Below, piece by piece: positions 8,686 to 17,887 of a DNA stretch of 64,000 nt. How positions within the stretch are numbered: position 1 is the first letter of the stretch; each line of letters begins with the position of its first letter. The notes beneath the pieces were generated by a model. The model worked only from the letters and a program-made list of their open reading frames with translations, was not told the DNA's origin and made no database searches. The DNA lies in contig UQAU01000010.1 in assembly GCA_900539035.1 (NCBI GenBank), positions 1 to 64,000 of the forward strand. Reading direction: 5' to 3'. This DNA comes from an uncultured Collinsella sp. Lineage in GTDB: Bacteria; Actinomycetota; Coriobacteriia; Coriobacteriales; Coriobacteriaceae. Both the position numbers and the translations under genes were made by a program.

Positions 8686-10713
8686 ATGGAACAAAAGGCC
8701 AAGGAGGCAGCCTCGCACGCTGCGATTCCTGTGAGCATCTCGGCGATGCTCGTCACGCTGGGCGTGGTGTACGGCGATATCGGCACCAGCCCTATGTATG
8801 TAACCAAGGCGCTCGTTGCCGGCAACGGCGGCATCGGAAGCGTCACGGAGGAGTTCGTGCTCGGCGCGCTCTCCCTTGTCGTGTGGACGGTCACGTTGCT
8901 GACCACCATCAAATATGTGCTCATCTCGCTGCGCGCCGATAACCATGGTGAGGGCGGCATCTTTGCCCTGTACAGCCTGGTCAAGCGCTGCGGCAAGTGG
9001 CTTATCATCCCCGCCATGCTGGGTGGCGCCGCGCTGCTCGCCGACGGTATCCTGACGCCGGCCGTTACCGTTACCACGGCCATCGAGGGCCTGCGCACCA
9101 TCCCGGCGGTCCATGCCGTGCTGGGCGATGACCAGGGTCGCGTCGTTGCCATTACGCTCGCCATCATCATCGTGCTCTTCTTGGTACAGCGCATCGGTAC
9201 GGCCAAGATCGGTCACGCCTTTGGCCCCATCATGACGCTGTGGTTCCTGTTCCTGGGCGGCACGGGTCTGTTCTTTGTCTTCCAGCACCCCGCCGTGCTG
9301 CTGTGCCTCAACCCGGTGCGCGGCATCGCCTTTTTGCTGAGCCCCAACAACCACGCGGGCATCATGATTCTGGGCAGCTGCTTCCTCGCCACCACCGGTG
9401 CCGAGGCGCTCTACTCCGACATGGGCCACGTCGGCCGCGGCAACATCTACGCTACCTGGCCGTTCGTTAAGTGCTGCCTGCTGCTTTCCTATATGGGCCA
9501 GGGCGCTTGGCTTATGAACAACGCCGCCAACCCCGAGCTCATGGGCATTGCCGACCTCAACCCGTTCTACCAGATGCTCGCCCCGGGTCTGCGTCCCTTT
9601 GCCGTCGGCCTTTCCACCGTCGCGGCCATCATTGCCTCGCAGGCGCTCATCACCGGCGCGTTTTCGCTGGTGTCCGAGGCCAGCCGTCTGGACCTCATGC
9701 CGCACATGCAGGTCTTCTACCCTGCCGAGACCAAGGGCCAGCTCTACATCCCCATGGTCAACAACGTCATGCTTGTCGGCTGCGTCATCGTGGTGCTGCT
9801 GTTCCAGAACTCGGCGCATATGGAAGCCGCCTACGGCCTTGCCATTACGCTGACTATGATGTGCACCACGCTGCTGCTCTTCTTCTACCTGCACGAGGAG
9901 CGCAAGCTCAAGGTTGCTCCGTGGATCTTCGCGGCCTTCTTCCTTTTGCTCGAAGGCTTCTTCTTCGTGAGCTCGCTCACCAAGTTCTTCCACGGCGGCT
10001 ACTTCACCATCCTCATGGCCGCGCTCATCATGGGCATTATGGTGTGCTGGTACAACGGCACGGCGGTCGAGCAGCGCCAGTTTACGCTGCTGCCGCTGCG
10101 CAGCTATCTGCCGCAGCTCAAGCGCCTGCGCGATGACGATCGCTACGAGCGTCTGAGCGACAACATCGTGTACCTGACCAAGGACACCCATACCGACTAC
10201 ATCGACCGTGATATCGTCTACTCGATCTTGGACAAGCATCCCAAGCGCGCTCGCGCCTGGTGGTTCGTGAATGTCGAGACCATGGACGAGCCGCATACCT
10301 TTGCCTATTCGGTCGAGACGTTCGGCACCGACTACGTGTTCCGCGTGCATCTGTACCTGGGCTACAAGATCAACCAGCGTGTCAATGCCTACCTGCGTCA
10401 GGTCGTTCAGGACCTGGCTGCCACCGGCGAGCTGCCGGCGCAGACGCATGACTACTCGGTCTACAAGGATCCGGGCAACATTGGTACGTTCAAGTTCGTC
10501 CTGATACGTAAGCTTCTGGCGCCCGAAAGCGATGTGGAGCCGAGCGAGCGTACGGCCATCACGCTCAAGTACATCATCCGCCGCGCCGCCGGCACGCCTG
10601 CACGCTGGTACGGCCTGGAGAACTCCAACGTGAGCTTTGAGTACGTGCCGCTGTTCACCAAGTTCAAGGCCGTGAACAAGATGCAGCGCTTGGCCCCCAA
10701 CGAGCGGCCGTAG
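8686..10713 (+). CDS. kup: KUP/HAK/KT family potassium uptake protein
   Basis: Proton-coupled potassium importer of 675 residues in the cytoplasmic membrane. The ATG at 8686 is chosen over an in-frame TTG six codons earlier because AGAGGA lies just upstream. The N-terminus has the family signature LGVVYGDIGTSPMYV. About twelve membrane segments follow up to residue 455, including SLVVWTVTLLTTIKYV and ALYSDMGHVGRGNI, then a cytoplasmic tail of about 220 residues. Length fits the family. It is the first gene of a probable operon with a small membrane protein and a Kdp-type two-component pair, which suggests its expression or activity is linked to potassium sensing. Confidence 0.93.
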   Translation: MEQKAKEAASHAAIPVSISAMLVTLGVVYGDIGTSPMYVTKALVAGNGGIGSVTEEFVLGALSLVVWTVTLLTTIKYVLISLRADNHGEGGIFALYSLVKRCGKWLIIPAMLGGAALLADGILTPAVTVTTAIEGLRTIPAVHAVLGDDQGRVVAITLAIIIVLFLVQRIGTAKIGHAFGPIMTLWFLFLGGTGLFFVFQHPAVLLCLNPVRGIAFLLSPNNHAGIMILGSCFLATTGAEALYSDMGHVGRGNIYATWPFVKCCLLLSYMGQGAWLMNNAANPELMGIADLNPFYQMLAPGLRPFAVGLSTVAAIIASQALITGAFSLVSEASRLDLMPHMQVFYPAETKGQLYIPMVNNVMLVGCVIVVLLFQNSAHMEAAYGLAITLTMMCTTLLLFFYLHEERKLKVAPWIFAAFFLLLEGFFFVSSLTKFFHGGYFTILMAALIMGIMVCWYNGTAVEQRQFTLLPLRSYLPQLKRLRDDDRYERLSDNIVYLTKDTHTDYIDRDIVYSILDKHPKRARAWWFVNVETMDEPHTFAYSVETFGTDYVFRVHLYLGYKINQRVNAYLRQVVQDLAATGELPAQTHDYSVYKDPGNIGTFKFVLIRKLLAPESDVEPSERTAITLKYIIRRAAGTPARWYGLENSNVSFEYVPLFTKFKAVNKMQRLAPNERP

Positions 10714-10782
10714 TCGACGCTTGAGGTTTGGCTGCGAACGGGCAGGCTTGCAATGACAGTGATTGAGTCCTGAGAGGAAACC

Positions 10783-10977
10783 ATGGATGCAAAGGTGCTT
10801 GACGGTTGCGATTTTGCGACCGAGCTGGTGCGTGAGGCGCGCGTCGATGCCGCCGAAGATCGGTTCTTTACGAATCGTGCCAACATGGATATGGCCGACC
10901 GCGTGATCTCGATCGTGGTGACGGTGCTTGTCGCGGCGTGCGTTTGCGCGCTGCTCGCGCACGTGCTGTTTGTCTAG
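10783..10977 (+). CDS. small single-span membrane protein
   Basis: 64 residues, preceded by GAGAGGAAA at good spacing. Residues 1-40 are charged (many Asp, Glu, Arg); residues 41-62 form one hydrophobic segment (VISIVVTVLVAACVCALLAH). It lies between kup and the sensor kinase. The family is not recognised. Its position suggests an accessory to the transporter or the sensor, similar in size to small regulatory subunits such as KdpF, but no homology to these is claimed. Confidence 0.65.
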   Translation: MDAKVLDGCDFATELVREARVDAAEDRFFTNRANMDMADRVISIVVTVLVAACVCALLAHVLFV

Positions 10978-11024
10978 CGACCGCCGGTCGTAGAAGGCTT
11001 TACACTTGGAACCACCACAAGGGA

Positions 11025-11066
11025 AACCACCACAAAGGTGCCTGTCCCTTTGTGGTGGTTTTTGTT
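11025..11066 (+). terminator. variant of GACAAAGGGACAG hairpin (copy 2) with T tract
   Basis: AACCACCACAAAGG (11025-11038) pairs with CCCTTTGTGGTGGTT (11047-11060), followed by TTTGTTTT. Another half arm, ACCACCACAAGGG, precedes it at 11011. The core CCTGTCCCTTTGT is that of the dispersed family, with different stem bases. It sits between the small membrane gene and the kinase gene and could attenuate transcription between them. Confidence 0.75.
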
Positions 11067-11089
11067 TTCGAGAGAGGGGCGGGGCGCTG

Positions 11090-12715
11090 ATGGACGTCCG
11101 TACGGACGGTGATATTGCCGATAGCTTTTGGTGGCGGCGCACAACGCTGACGCGCCGCACTCCTCTGTATGACGCCTGCGTGTCGGTGGGGCTGCTGGTC
11201 GCGGCGACGATTGTGGGCGCGCTGCTCGACCATCCGGGTCTCGCGCCGAGCATCATGATCGTCTATGTGTTCGCCGTTCAGCTGTGCGCATTCTTTACCT
11301 GGAGTCGCCTGTATTGCTTGCTGAGCTCGGCTGCCGCCGTGGCGCTCTACAACTTCTTGTTTGTCGACCCGCGCTACTCGCTGTCGCTTATCGACCGCGG
11401 CTATCCCGGCATGTTCTTCATCATGTTTGTGGTCTCGCTTGTGTCGAGCTCGATTGCGTTGGCCCTGCGCCGCGCCTTGGCACAGGCTGCCGCTAGCGAC
11501 CGCCGTACGCATATGGTGCTCGAGACCAACCGTATGCTGCAGCGGTGCGCCGATCAGCAGCAGATTGTCCATGCCATGGCAACGCAGCTGGCGCGTCTTT
11601 CGGGCTGTCCGGTCGTGTGGTACAGCGCTGACGCCGAGGGCGATGACCTGCTGCCGCGTGCGACGTACACGGCCGTGGGCGATGCCGCGCCGGTGCACGA
11701 GCTGGCGCCGCAGATGCCGCCGCGGCTCTCGGCGTCCGCCTATGTGGGAACGCCGCTCGACGCCACGTTTGGCGGCTCGGCGTTTTATGGCATCTACCTG
11801 ACGGTTCGCACGGGCGACGGCTTCGTGCGCTCGGGCGACCCCGCCTCGGTGGTGGGCGTGCTGGCTATCGTTGCCGAGCCCGACGTGCTGACGCACGAGG
11901 AGCGGACGCTTGCCGATGCCATCGTGAGCGAAGGCGAGCTGGCGCTCGATCGCGCCCGCGCCATGGAGGCCCGCGAGGAGGCGGCGGTGCTTGCCAAAAA
12001 TGAGCAGCTGCGCGCCAACCTGCTGCGCTCCATCTCACACGACCTGCGCACGCCGCTCACCAGTATTTCGGGTAATGCTGACGTGTTGCTCGATCAGGGC
12101 TCGACCGGCACCGCGGTGCTCGATGCCCAGACGCGCCGCGGCCTGCTTCTATCCATTCGCTCGGATGCGCTGTGGCTCAACGCCACCGTCGAGAATCTGC
12201 TCGCCATCACCAAGCTCGAGGGTGGCGGTATGCGCCTGTCGACCACGCTTGAGCTCATGGACGATATCGTCGAGGAGGCACTGCGCCACGTGAACCCTGC
12301 CGTGCGCGAGCACGACCTTAAGGTGGTGGCGTGCGATGAGCCGGCGCTCGTCAACGTCGATGCGCGCCTGATGGTGCAGCTGGTGGTCAATCTGGTGAAC
12401 AACGCCATCACCTATACGCCCGCGGGCTCGCATATCATGATTTCGATTAGCGTCGACGATGGACGCGTGGCGTGCTCGGTGGCCGATGACGGCCCGGGCA
12501 TCGCACCCGAGGACCGCGAGCGGATCTTTGAGTCGTTCTATACCGCCAACCATGGTCTGGCAGACAGCCACCGCAGCGTTGGCCTGGGTCTTTCGCTCTG
12601 CCGTTCTATTGCGCTGGCGCATGGCGGTAGCATAGAGGTTGCCGCGGCGGACCCGCACGGCTCGGTCTTTACGATTGAGCTTCCTGCCGCCGATGTTTCG
12701 TTTGATAAGGAGTAA
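11090..12715 (+). CDS. kdpD: KdpD-like sensor histidine kinase, short form
   Basis: Membrane histidine kinase of 541 residues. The ATG at 11090 is chosen; the open frame extends back to a TTG inside the upstream hairpin and lacks a ribosome site. Four membrane segments (about residues 25-125) match the DUF4118 domain of KdpD. A GAF-like region follows, then HisKA (SISHDLRTPLTS, phospho-acceptor His) and HATPase (NNAITY N box, ADDGPGIAPEDRERIF, GVGLGLSLC). The N-terminal KdpD and universal-stress domains of the classic approximately 900-residue protein are absent. Stop is a few bases before the kdpE start, so the two are co-transcribed. The window has no kdpFABC; the neighbour is kup. Confidence 0.85.
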   Translation: MDVRTDGDIADSFWWRRTTLTRRTPLYDACVSVGLLVAATIVGALLDHPGLAPSIMIVYVFAVQLCAFFTWSRLYCLLSSAAAVALYNFLFVDPRYSLSLIDRGYPGMFFIMFVVSLVSSSIALALRRALAQAAASDRRTHMVLETNRMLQRCADQQQIVHAMATQLARLSGCPVVWYSADAEGDDLLPRATYTAVGDAAPVHELAPQMPPRLSASAYVGTPLDATFGGSAFYGIYLTVRTGDGFVRSGDPASVVGVLAIVAEPDVLTHEERTLADAIVSEGELALDRARAMEAREEAAVLAKNEQLRANLLRSISHDLRTPLTSISGNADVLLDQGSTGTAVLDAQTRRGLLLSIRSDALWLNATVENLLAITKLEGGGMRLSTTLELMDDIVEEALRHVNPAVREHDLKVVACDEPALVNVDARLMVQLVVNLVNNAITYTPAGSHIMISISVDDGRVACSVADDGPGIAPEDRERIFESFYTANHGLADSHRSVGLGLSLCRSIALAHGGSIEVAAADPHGSVFTIELPAADVSFDKE

Positions 12716-12719
12716 CGCT

Positions 12720-13433
12720 GTGCCGAACTCTGCCGTAAAACCGCTCATCTTGGTCGTTGAGGACGACCCCGCCGTTCGCAATCTTATCGTTGCCGCGCTC
12801 GAGGCGCACGGCTTGCGCCATATGGCTGTGGAGACCGCCCATGCCGCCATCGCCGCCGCCTCATCGCAGGCACCGAGCATCGTGCTGCTCGATCTGGGCC
12901 TGCCCGATATGGACGGCGTCAAGGTGGTGGAGTCGGTGCGCGCATGGTCGGGCATGCCGATCATCGTGGTCTCGGCGCGCAGCGAGGATGCGGACAAAAT
13001 CCGCGCGCTCGATGCCGGTGCCGACGACTATCTGACCAAGCCGTTTTCGGTCGAGGAACTGCTCGCGCGCATTCGCACGACGCTCAGGCGCCTTTCGTAT
13101 GCGCAAACGGGCGGCGTTGTCTCCGAGGGCTCGTTCGATACCGGTGAGCTGCATATCGATTTTGATGCCGGCATTGCCACGATGGATAGCGAGGAGTTGC
13201 ACCTGACGCCGATCGAGTACAAGCTCCTGTGCCTGCTAGCGCACAACGCCGACAAGGTGCTGACGCACCAGTTTATCCTGCACGAGATTTGGGGCACGGC
13301 AACCAAGAGCGACCTGGCGAGCCTGCGTGTCTTTATGGGCACGCTGCGCAAGAAGATCGAGTCCGACCCCGCGCATCCGCGCTATATTCAGACGCACGTG
13401 GGTATCGGCTATCGCCTGGTCACCCAAGGCTAG
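12720..13433 (+). CDS. kdpE: KdpE-like OmpR-family response regulator
   Basis: Response regulator of 237 residues. The GTG at 12720 is chosen because AAGGAG ends eight bases upstream. The receiver domain (1-118) shows VVEDDP, the phospho-acceptor Asp in LLDLGLPDMDG and the KPF lysine motif. The C-terminal winged helix (about 130-235) contains LTPIEYKLLCLLAHNADKV and RVFMGTLRKKIE, typical of KdpE. It is the cognate partner of the kinase directly upstream. Likely target here is kup or a distant kdp operon; this is inference. Confidence 0.9.
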   Translation: MPNSAVKPLILVVEDDPAVRNLIVAALEAHGLRHMAVETAHAAIAAASSQAPSIVLLDLGLPDMDGVKVVESVRAWSGMPIIVVSARSEDADKIRALDAGADDYLTKPFSVEELLARIRTTLRRLSYAQTGGVVSEGSFDTGELHIDFDAGIATMDSEELHLTPIEYKLLCLLAHNADKVLTHQFILHEIWGTATKSDLASLRVFMGTLRKKIESDPAHPRYIQTHVGIGYRLVTQG

Positions 13434-13457
13434 ATCGCCAACCACCATCCCAATATG

Positions 13458-13524
13458 AGTTGCGGTGAAATACGGTCTAAATTTGCCTAATTCCAGGCAA
13501 AACAGTTCGTATTCCACCGCAACT
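13458..13524. repeat. nested inverted repeat between convergent genes
   Basis: Outer arms 13458-13474 and 13508-13524 match at 16 of 17 positions. Inner arms TTTGCCT (13482-13488) and AGGCAAA (13495-13501) form a second stem. It lies between the stop codons of kdpE and rlmKL and is a likely bidirectional terminator. Confidence 0.85.
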
Positions 13525-13527
13525 TTG

Positions 13528-16086
13528 TTATCTGCCCTTGGGCTTGCTGGCGTAGAACTTCTTCTTTTTGGGCTTGCCGGCGGGGGAGGGCTTGCCAGCA
13601 AAGTTAGACTTGCCGTTGCCAGCCTGCGCGGGTGCGGGTGCTGCTGCACGAGGCTTGCGCGCTTCGGGGTTGCGCAGCTCCTCGGTTCGCTCGGCAATCT
13701 CTTCGGCGCTAAAGCCGACCTCGGCCATGGCGTCCTCGATGGGCAAGCGGCGCACGATATAGCAGTGGTGCACCTTCTGGTTGCGCGCGAAGTCCTCGGG
13801 GATGGTCTGCGCCGTAATGTCCTCCAGCACGACGCCCGCGCGCGCGAGTTTGCGCGTCTCGGGACGGAAGCCGCGCAGGTTGCAGCTAAAGATGGCGTGG
13901 CCACCCTGTGCGAGCAGGCGCGATACGCCGGCCAAAAGCTCAACATGGTCGCGCTGGACATCCCAAGTACGGCGGCCCATCTTGGATGAGTTCGAAAACG
14001 TGGGCGGATCGACAAAAATCAGGTCCCAGCGGTTGCGCGTCTGGCGCTGGTCGCGAATCCAGGCGAGCACGTCGTCGCGCACAAAATGATGCTGAGGCCC
14101 CACAAAGCCGTTCTGGCGCATATTGCGCTCGGCCCAGTCCAGGTAGGTGTTGGAAAGGTCGACTGTCACGGTTTCCTCGACGCCGCCGTCGGCCGCATAG
14201 CAGGTGGCGGTGCCGGTGTAGGCGAACAGGTTGAGGAAGCGGCGCGCCTGCTTGGCGTGCTCGCGCACCAGGTTGCGGGTGACGCGGTGGTCCAGGAAAA
14301 TGCCCACATCCAAATAGTCGTCAAAGTTGACGGCAAAGGTGAGTCCACCCTCTTCGATGAGCGGCAGGCGACGGCGCGCGATGTTGGCGCGCTCGCCCGA
14401 GCCGCCCTTGCCGGCGCCCTGCTTACCGTACTGCGAGCCGCCGCGCGAACGCATGCGGGCCTTGGCGTGCACGTGCTCGGCCGGAACATCCAGGATGCGC
14501 GGCGCGATGGCCAAGATGTCGAGCATGCGGGCCTGGGCCAGCGCGGGGTCGATGGTCTTGGGCGCGGCGTATTCGGCGATGACGAGCCAGCGGCCCGGCG
14601 TCTGCGGGCAGCCCTCGTACAGGTCGATGGCGGCGGAGTAGTCGGGCAGGTCGGCATCGTAGACGCGGTAGCAGCTCACGCCCTCGCGCTTGGCCCACTT
14701 GCGGCGCAGACGGGCGTTCTTGCGCAGGCGGTTGGCGAACTGCTCGGACTCCGGGATGAGTACGGGCAGCGGCTTGCCGTCGCCCAAGTCGAGCGTGGCA
14801 GCAGGTTCGGACATGGGGGTGTCGGCGGCTTCGTCTTCGGCGTCCGCGGTTTGCTCCTCGGTGTTTGCGCTGGTCGCAGCTTCGAATGCCGCGGCGGCGT
14901 GGTCGAGCGAGGGCCAAACCTCAATAGCCGCCTCCTCGTTATTGGGCATGACGGCGATCGAGCGCTCGGGCTCGGCATGGAGCGCGCGGGCCAGCAATCC
15001 GTCGCGGGTGAGCGCGGCGACCGGCGCCGAAGCGAGCTCGGGGGCGCGGCGCAGCTCGCCGATGAGCGTCATGGCATCGTGCATGAGCGAAAGCGGGGTC
15101 TCGGTCGTGTCCGCGACCAGGGCGGCACCGGCGACGGCGCCCGCACGGTCCAGCACGGTGGCGGGCTTGGCGGCACAAAAGTCGACAAAACGCTTGTAGC
15201 CGGCGCACTTGACCATGCGCTCGGCAGTCTTGCGGGCGGCGGGGTCGATGTCTACGGCCACGATGCGCGCCTGGCGCTCGCGTGCTGCCGCCTCGCGCTC
15301 GCGCGCCTCGGCAAGCAGCTGCTCCCACAGGGCGGCGTCGTGCAGTTGCCAGCCCTCAAAGCCCCAGCGCTCGCGTGCGGCGCCCGGGGCGCGGTCGGTC
15401 AGAATGTTCACGGCTTCCAGCAACAGGCCGCCGCCGGCGCACGAGGCATCGATTAGCGTGGGAAGGGCTTCATTCTCGTAATCGTCGGCCGTCAACTCGC
15501 ACTCGCACAGTGCGGTCCAGCCGACCTGCGCCAGCACCAGGGCGGCGTAGTCGGGGCGCAGCACGTGCGTACCCTCGCCGGCGCGGGTCGCGGCAGGCGG
15601 CAGGCGTTTGAACAGCGGGTCGCCCGAAAGGTCCAGGCTGATGCTCGCGCGACGCTGACGCAGCGAAAGCAGCAGGTGAACATCGGGATCGGCGGCGTCG
15701 ACATCGGCGCGACGGCCCGTGGTTTCGGCCAAGCGGTCGCATAATGCGTCCTTGGCGCGCAGGGCCGAGAAACGCGTGTTGCGCAGCTGCTCGGTCACGC
15801 CGCGGGCGGTGATGGCAATGGTGGCGCCGGGGCGGATGATGGTCTCCCAGGCGATGTCGTACACGCTGTCGTACAGTTCATCGGCATCCTGCGCCTCAAA
15901 GCGCCCGAGTACCACGAACACACGGCTCGCCAGGCGTGACCACAGACAGGCGCGGTAGCCTTCTTCGAGCTCGCCCTCAAATGTAGCGCGGCCCTTCAGC
16001 CGGCGAACATGCGAAAGCCCGAGGCGTTTAAGCTCGTCGGCGAGTGCGGACTCAAAGCCCTCGGGGCAGCTTGCGTAAAATTCCAT
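13528..16086 (-). CDS. rlmL: RlmKL-type 23S rRNA methyltransferase with degenerate first site
   Basis: 852 residues with AGAGAGGT before the ATG. In order: THUMP region (about 50-165), a first SAM-methyltransferase domain (about 185-400), then an RlmK-like domain (about 470-800). The RlmK half is intact: DYLDVGIFLDHR, NLFAYTGTATCYA, and DPPTFSNSSKMGRRTWDVQRDH near residue 692. It would make m7G in 23S rRNA. In the first half, the SAM loop reads DASCAGGGLLLEA where the family has DPMCGSGTLLIEA, and the NPPYG catalytic motif expected near 325 is missing, with ADTTETPLSLM there instead. The m2G activity of the first half is therefore doubtful. A Lys/Ala/Pro tail of about 45 residues ends the protein. 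Confidence 0.85.
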   Translation of the reverse strand: MEFYASCPEGFESALADELKRLGLSHVRRLKGRATFEGELEEGYRACLWSRLASRVFVVLGRFEAQDADELYDSVYDIAWETIIRPGATIAITARGVTEQLRNTRFSALRAKDALCDRLAETTGRRADVDAADPDVHLLLSLRQRRASISLDLSGDPLFKRLPPAATRAGEGTHVLRPDYAALVLAQVGWTALCECELTADDYENEALPTLIDASCAGGGLLLEAVNILTDRAPGAARERWGFEGWQLHDAALWEQLLAEAREREAAARERQARIVAVDIDPAARKTAERMVKCAGYKRFVDFCAAKPATVLDRAGAVAGAALVADTTETPLSLMHDAMTLIGELRRAPELASAPVAALTRDGLLARALHAEPERSIAVMPNNEEAAIEVWPSLDHAAAAFEAATSANTEEQTADAEDEAADTPMSEPAATLDLGDGKPLPVLIPESEQFANRLRKNARLRRKWAKREGVSCYRVYDADLPDYSAAIDLYEGCPQTPGRWLVIAEYAAPKTIDPALAQARMLDILAIAPRILDVPAEHVHAKARMRSRGGSQYGKQGAGKGGSGERANIARRRLPLIEEGGLTFAVNFDDYLDVGIFLDHRVTRNLVREHAKQARRFLNLFAYTGTATCYAADGGVEETVTVDLSNTYLDWAERNMRQNGFVGPQHHFVRDDVLAWIRDQRQTRNRWDLIFVDPPTFSNSSKMGRRTWDVQRDHVELLAGVSRLLAQGGHAIFSCNLRGFRPETRKLARAGVVLEDITAQTIPEDFARNQKVHHCYIVRRLPIEDAMAEVGFSAEEIAERTEELRNPEARKPRAAAPAPAQAGNGKSNFAGKPSPAGKPKKKKFYASKPKGR

Positions 16087-16161
16087 GGGTGACCTCTCTG
16101 GTTGCGTCGCTCCATTATATGATGGATACTTCGTTTACTCTCGCCCCCGAAAGGAACCCAT

Positions 16162-16989
16162 ATGATTGATGCGTGCCCCGATTCCGCCGTGCTCTTTTTT
16201 GACGTGGACGGCACGCTGACGTCGTTCGATCCCGACGATATGACCGACAAAGACTTCAATGCAATCCATCCGTCGAAGGCTGTTGTCGATGCATTTGGTC
16301 GCCTGCGCAACGCGGGTCACCAGGCATTTATCTGCACGGGTCGTCCCTTGTGGCTGATTGCCGATGGCTTACGCGCGCTGAACCCGGCGGGCATCGTTGC
16401 CATGGCGGGGGCGACGCTCGAAGTCGAGGGACGCGTGGTACACGAGGACTGCTTTGACGAAGACATTGTTGAGGAGCTTGCGCGTCGCGTTGTGGATGCC
16501 GGCATCGAGGTTTTTTTCGAGTCCAACGCTGCGACTTTTGCGCTGGAGCCTGTGGGCGTTGAGTGCTCGTCTTTAATCGGTACCTCTGTGGTGCACAGCG
16601 CCGAGGAGATGCGCGTCGACGGTCGTCTGCGCGTAGGCAAGGTGTGCATCGTCGCGAGCGACCTGGCTCGCGTAGCCAACGATGATGGCTTTATCGATCG
16701 CGAGTTTGAGCTGTGCAACACCGGTGGTCAGAATCGCGAGCTGAGTCCCAAGGGCATCGACAAGGGCGTGGGCGTGGCGCGAGCGCTGGAATACCTGGGT
16801 CGCACCGGCAACGCACGCACCTTTGGCTTCGGCGATTCGGGTAACGACCTGGGCATGCTCGCTGCGGTCGAGACGGCTGTCGCCATGGGCAACGCCATGC
16901 CTGAGGTCAAGGCGGTCGCCGACTACGTGACCGACGATGTCGCACACGACGGTACCGTCACAGCGATGCAGCATTTCGGCCTCATCTAA
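16162..16989 (+). CDS. Cof-type HAD-superfamily phosphatase
   Basis: 275 residues, cytoplasmic, with AAAGGAA before the ATG. HAD motif I is FFDVDGTLTS (both catalytic Asp present), motif II is ICTGRP and motif IV is GFGDSGNDLGMLAAV. The C2-type cap and length fit Cof/YbiV-like sugar-phosphate or flavin-phosphate hydrolases. It is divergent from rlmKL, 75 bp away. Substrate cannot be assigned. Confidence 0.9.
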   Translation: MIDACPDSAVLFFDVDGTLTSFDPDDMTDKDFNAIHPSKAVVDAFGRLRNAGHQAFICTGRPLWLIADGLRALNPAGIVAMAGATLEVEGRVVHEDCFDEDIVEELARRVVDAGIEVFFESNAATFALEPVGVECSSLIGTSVVHSAEEMRVDGRLRVGKVCIVASDLARVANDDGFIDREFELCNTGGQNRELSPKGIDKGVGVARALEYLGRTGNARTFGFGDSGNDLGMLAAVETAVAMGNAMPEVKAVADYVTDDVAHDGTVTAMQHFGLI

Positions 16990-17182
16990 TGAATCCCGCG
17001 TTCTGATGTTTGCCCAAACTGCGACTCTTTGCTTTTACATGCTCAATCGATTTATCAATCCAAACACTGAGGTGTTTATACCGTTCGCCGAGAAGATAAA
17101 AAACCGCAGCTCACGCCTTGATAAACGTAGGTAAAGTGTTTAGCAGTTTAACGCCCATGTGCAAGCGAAAGGAATCAGGCAG

Positions 17183-17887
17183 ATGGCAATCAAGGTGTTC
17201 GCTGACGGTGCAAATCTCGAGGGCATGCTCGACATGTACGAGAACGGCAACGTTCAGGGTTTCACGACCAACCCGTCCCTTATGAAGAAGGGCGGCGTGA
17301 CGGATTACCGCGCGTTTGCCAAAGAGGTCCTGGCTCACATCACCGATGTGTCCGTGTCGTTTGAGGTCTTTGCCGACGACATCGAGACCATGGAGGTCGA
17401 GGCCCGCGAGATCGCTACCTGGGCCGAGAACGTCTACGTTAAGATCCCGTGCGTGACCACCAAGGGCGAGTCCACCGCCGATCTGGTCCGCAAGCTTTCC
17501 GCCGACGGCATCAAGGTCAACGTTACTACCATCTTTACGCCTGCGCAGGTCGATGAGATGGTCGAGGCCGTTGACACCGAGACGCCGTCCATCATCTCGC
17601 TCTTTGCCGGCCGTATCGCCGATACCGGCGTCGACCCCATTCCGTTTATGACGGAGTCGGTCCAGAAGGCCGCCGCCAAGCCCAACTGCGAGGTCCTGTG
17701 GGCGTCCACGCGCGAGCTCATCAACATCTACCAGGCCGAGGCCTGCGGCTGCCAGATCATCACGGTGCCCAACAGCATCCTGGCAAAGCGCAAGAACATT
17801 GGTCGCGACCCGTACGAGGTCTCGCTCGACACCGTCCGCGGCTTTGCCAAGGATATCGCCTCGCTCGGCTTTCATATTCTGCCGTAA
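17183..17887 (+). CDS. transaldolase family protein (TalC/FSA-like)
   Basis: 234 residues. The ATG at 17183 has AAAGGA nine bases upstream. Short class I aldolase of the transaldolase subfamily containing fructose-6-phosphate aldolase and TalC. FTTNPSLMKKGG near the N-terminus and VYVKIPCVTTKG (the Schiff-base Lys) are the signature blocks; GRIADTGVDPIPFM and PNSILAKRKNIGRDP follow. It would interconvert sugar phosphates in the pentose-phosphate pathway. Whether it acts as transaldolase or aldolase cannot be told from these motifs. Its stop codon is the first base of a long inverted repeat. Confidence 0.88.
   Translation: MAIKVFADGANLEGMLDMYENGNVQGFTTNPSLMKKGGVTDYRAFAKEVLAHITDVSVSFEVFADDIETMEVEAREIATWAENVYVKIPCVTTKGESTADLVRKLSADGIKVNVTTIFTPAQVDEMVEAVDTETPSIISLFAGRIADTGVDPIPFMTESVQKAAAKPNCEVLWASTRELINIYQAEACGCQIITVPNSILAKRKNIGRDPYEVSLDTVRGFAKDIASLGFHILP

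Noticed and set aside
8662..11256. Long open frame of 864 codons on the minus strand
   Set aside because: It is antisense to kup and its neighbours, with low-complexity His/Gln/Arg-rich content typical of GC-rich shadow frames.
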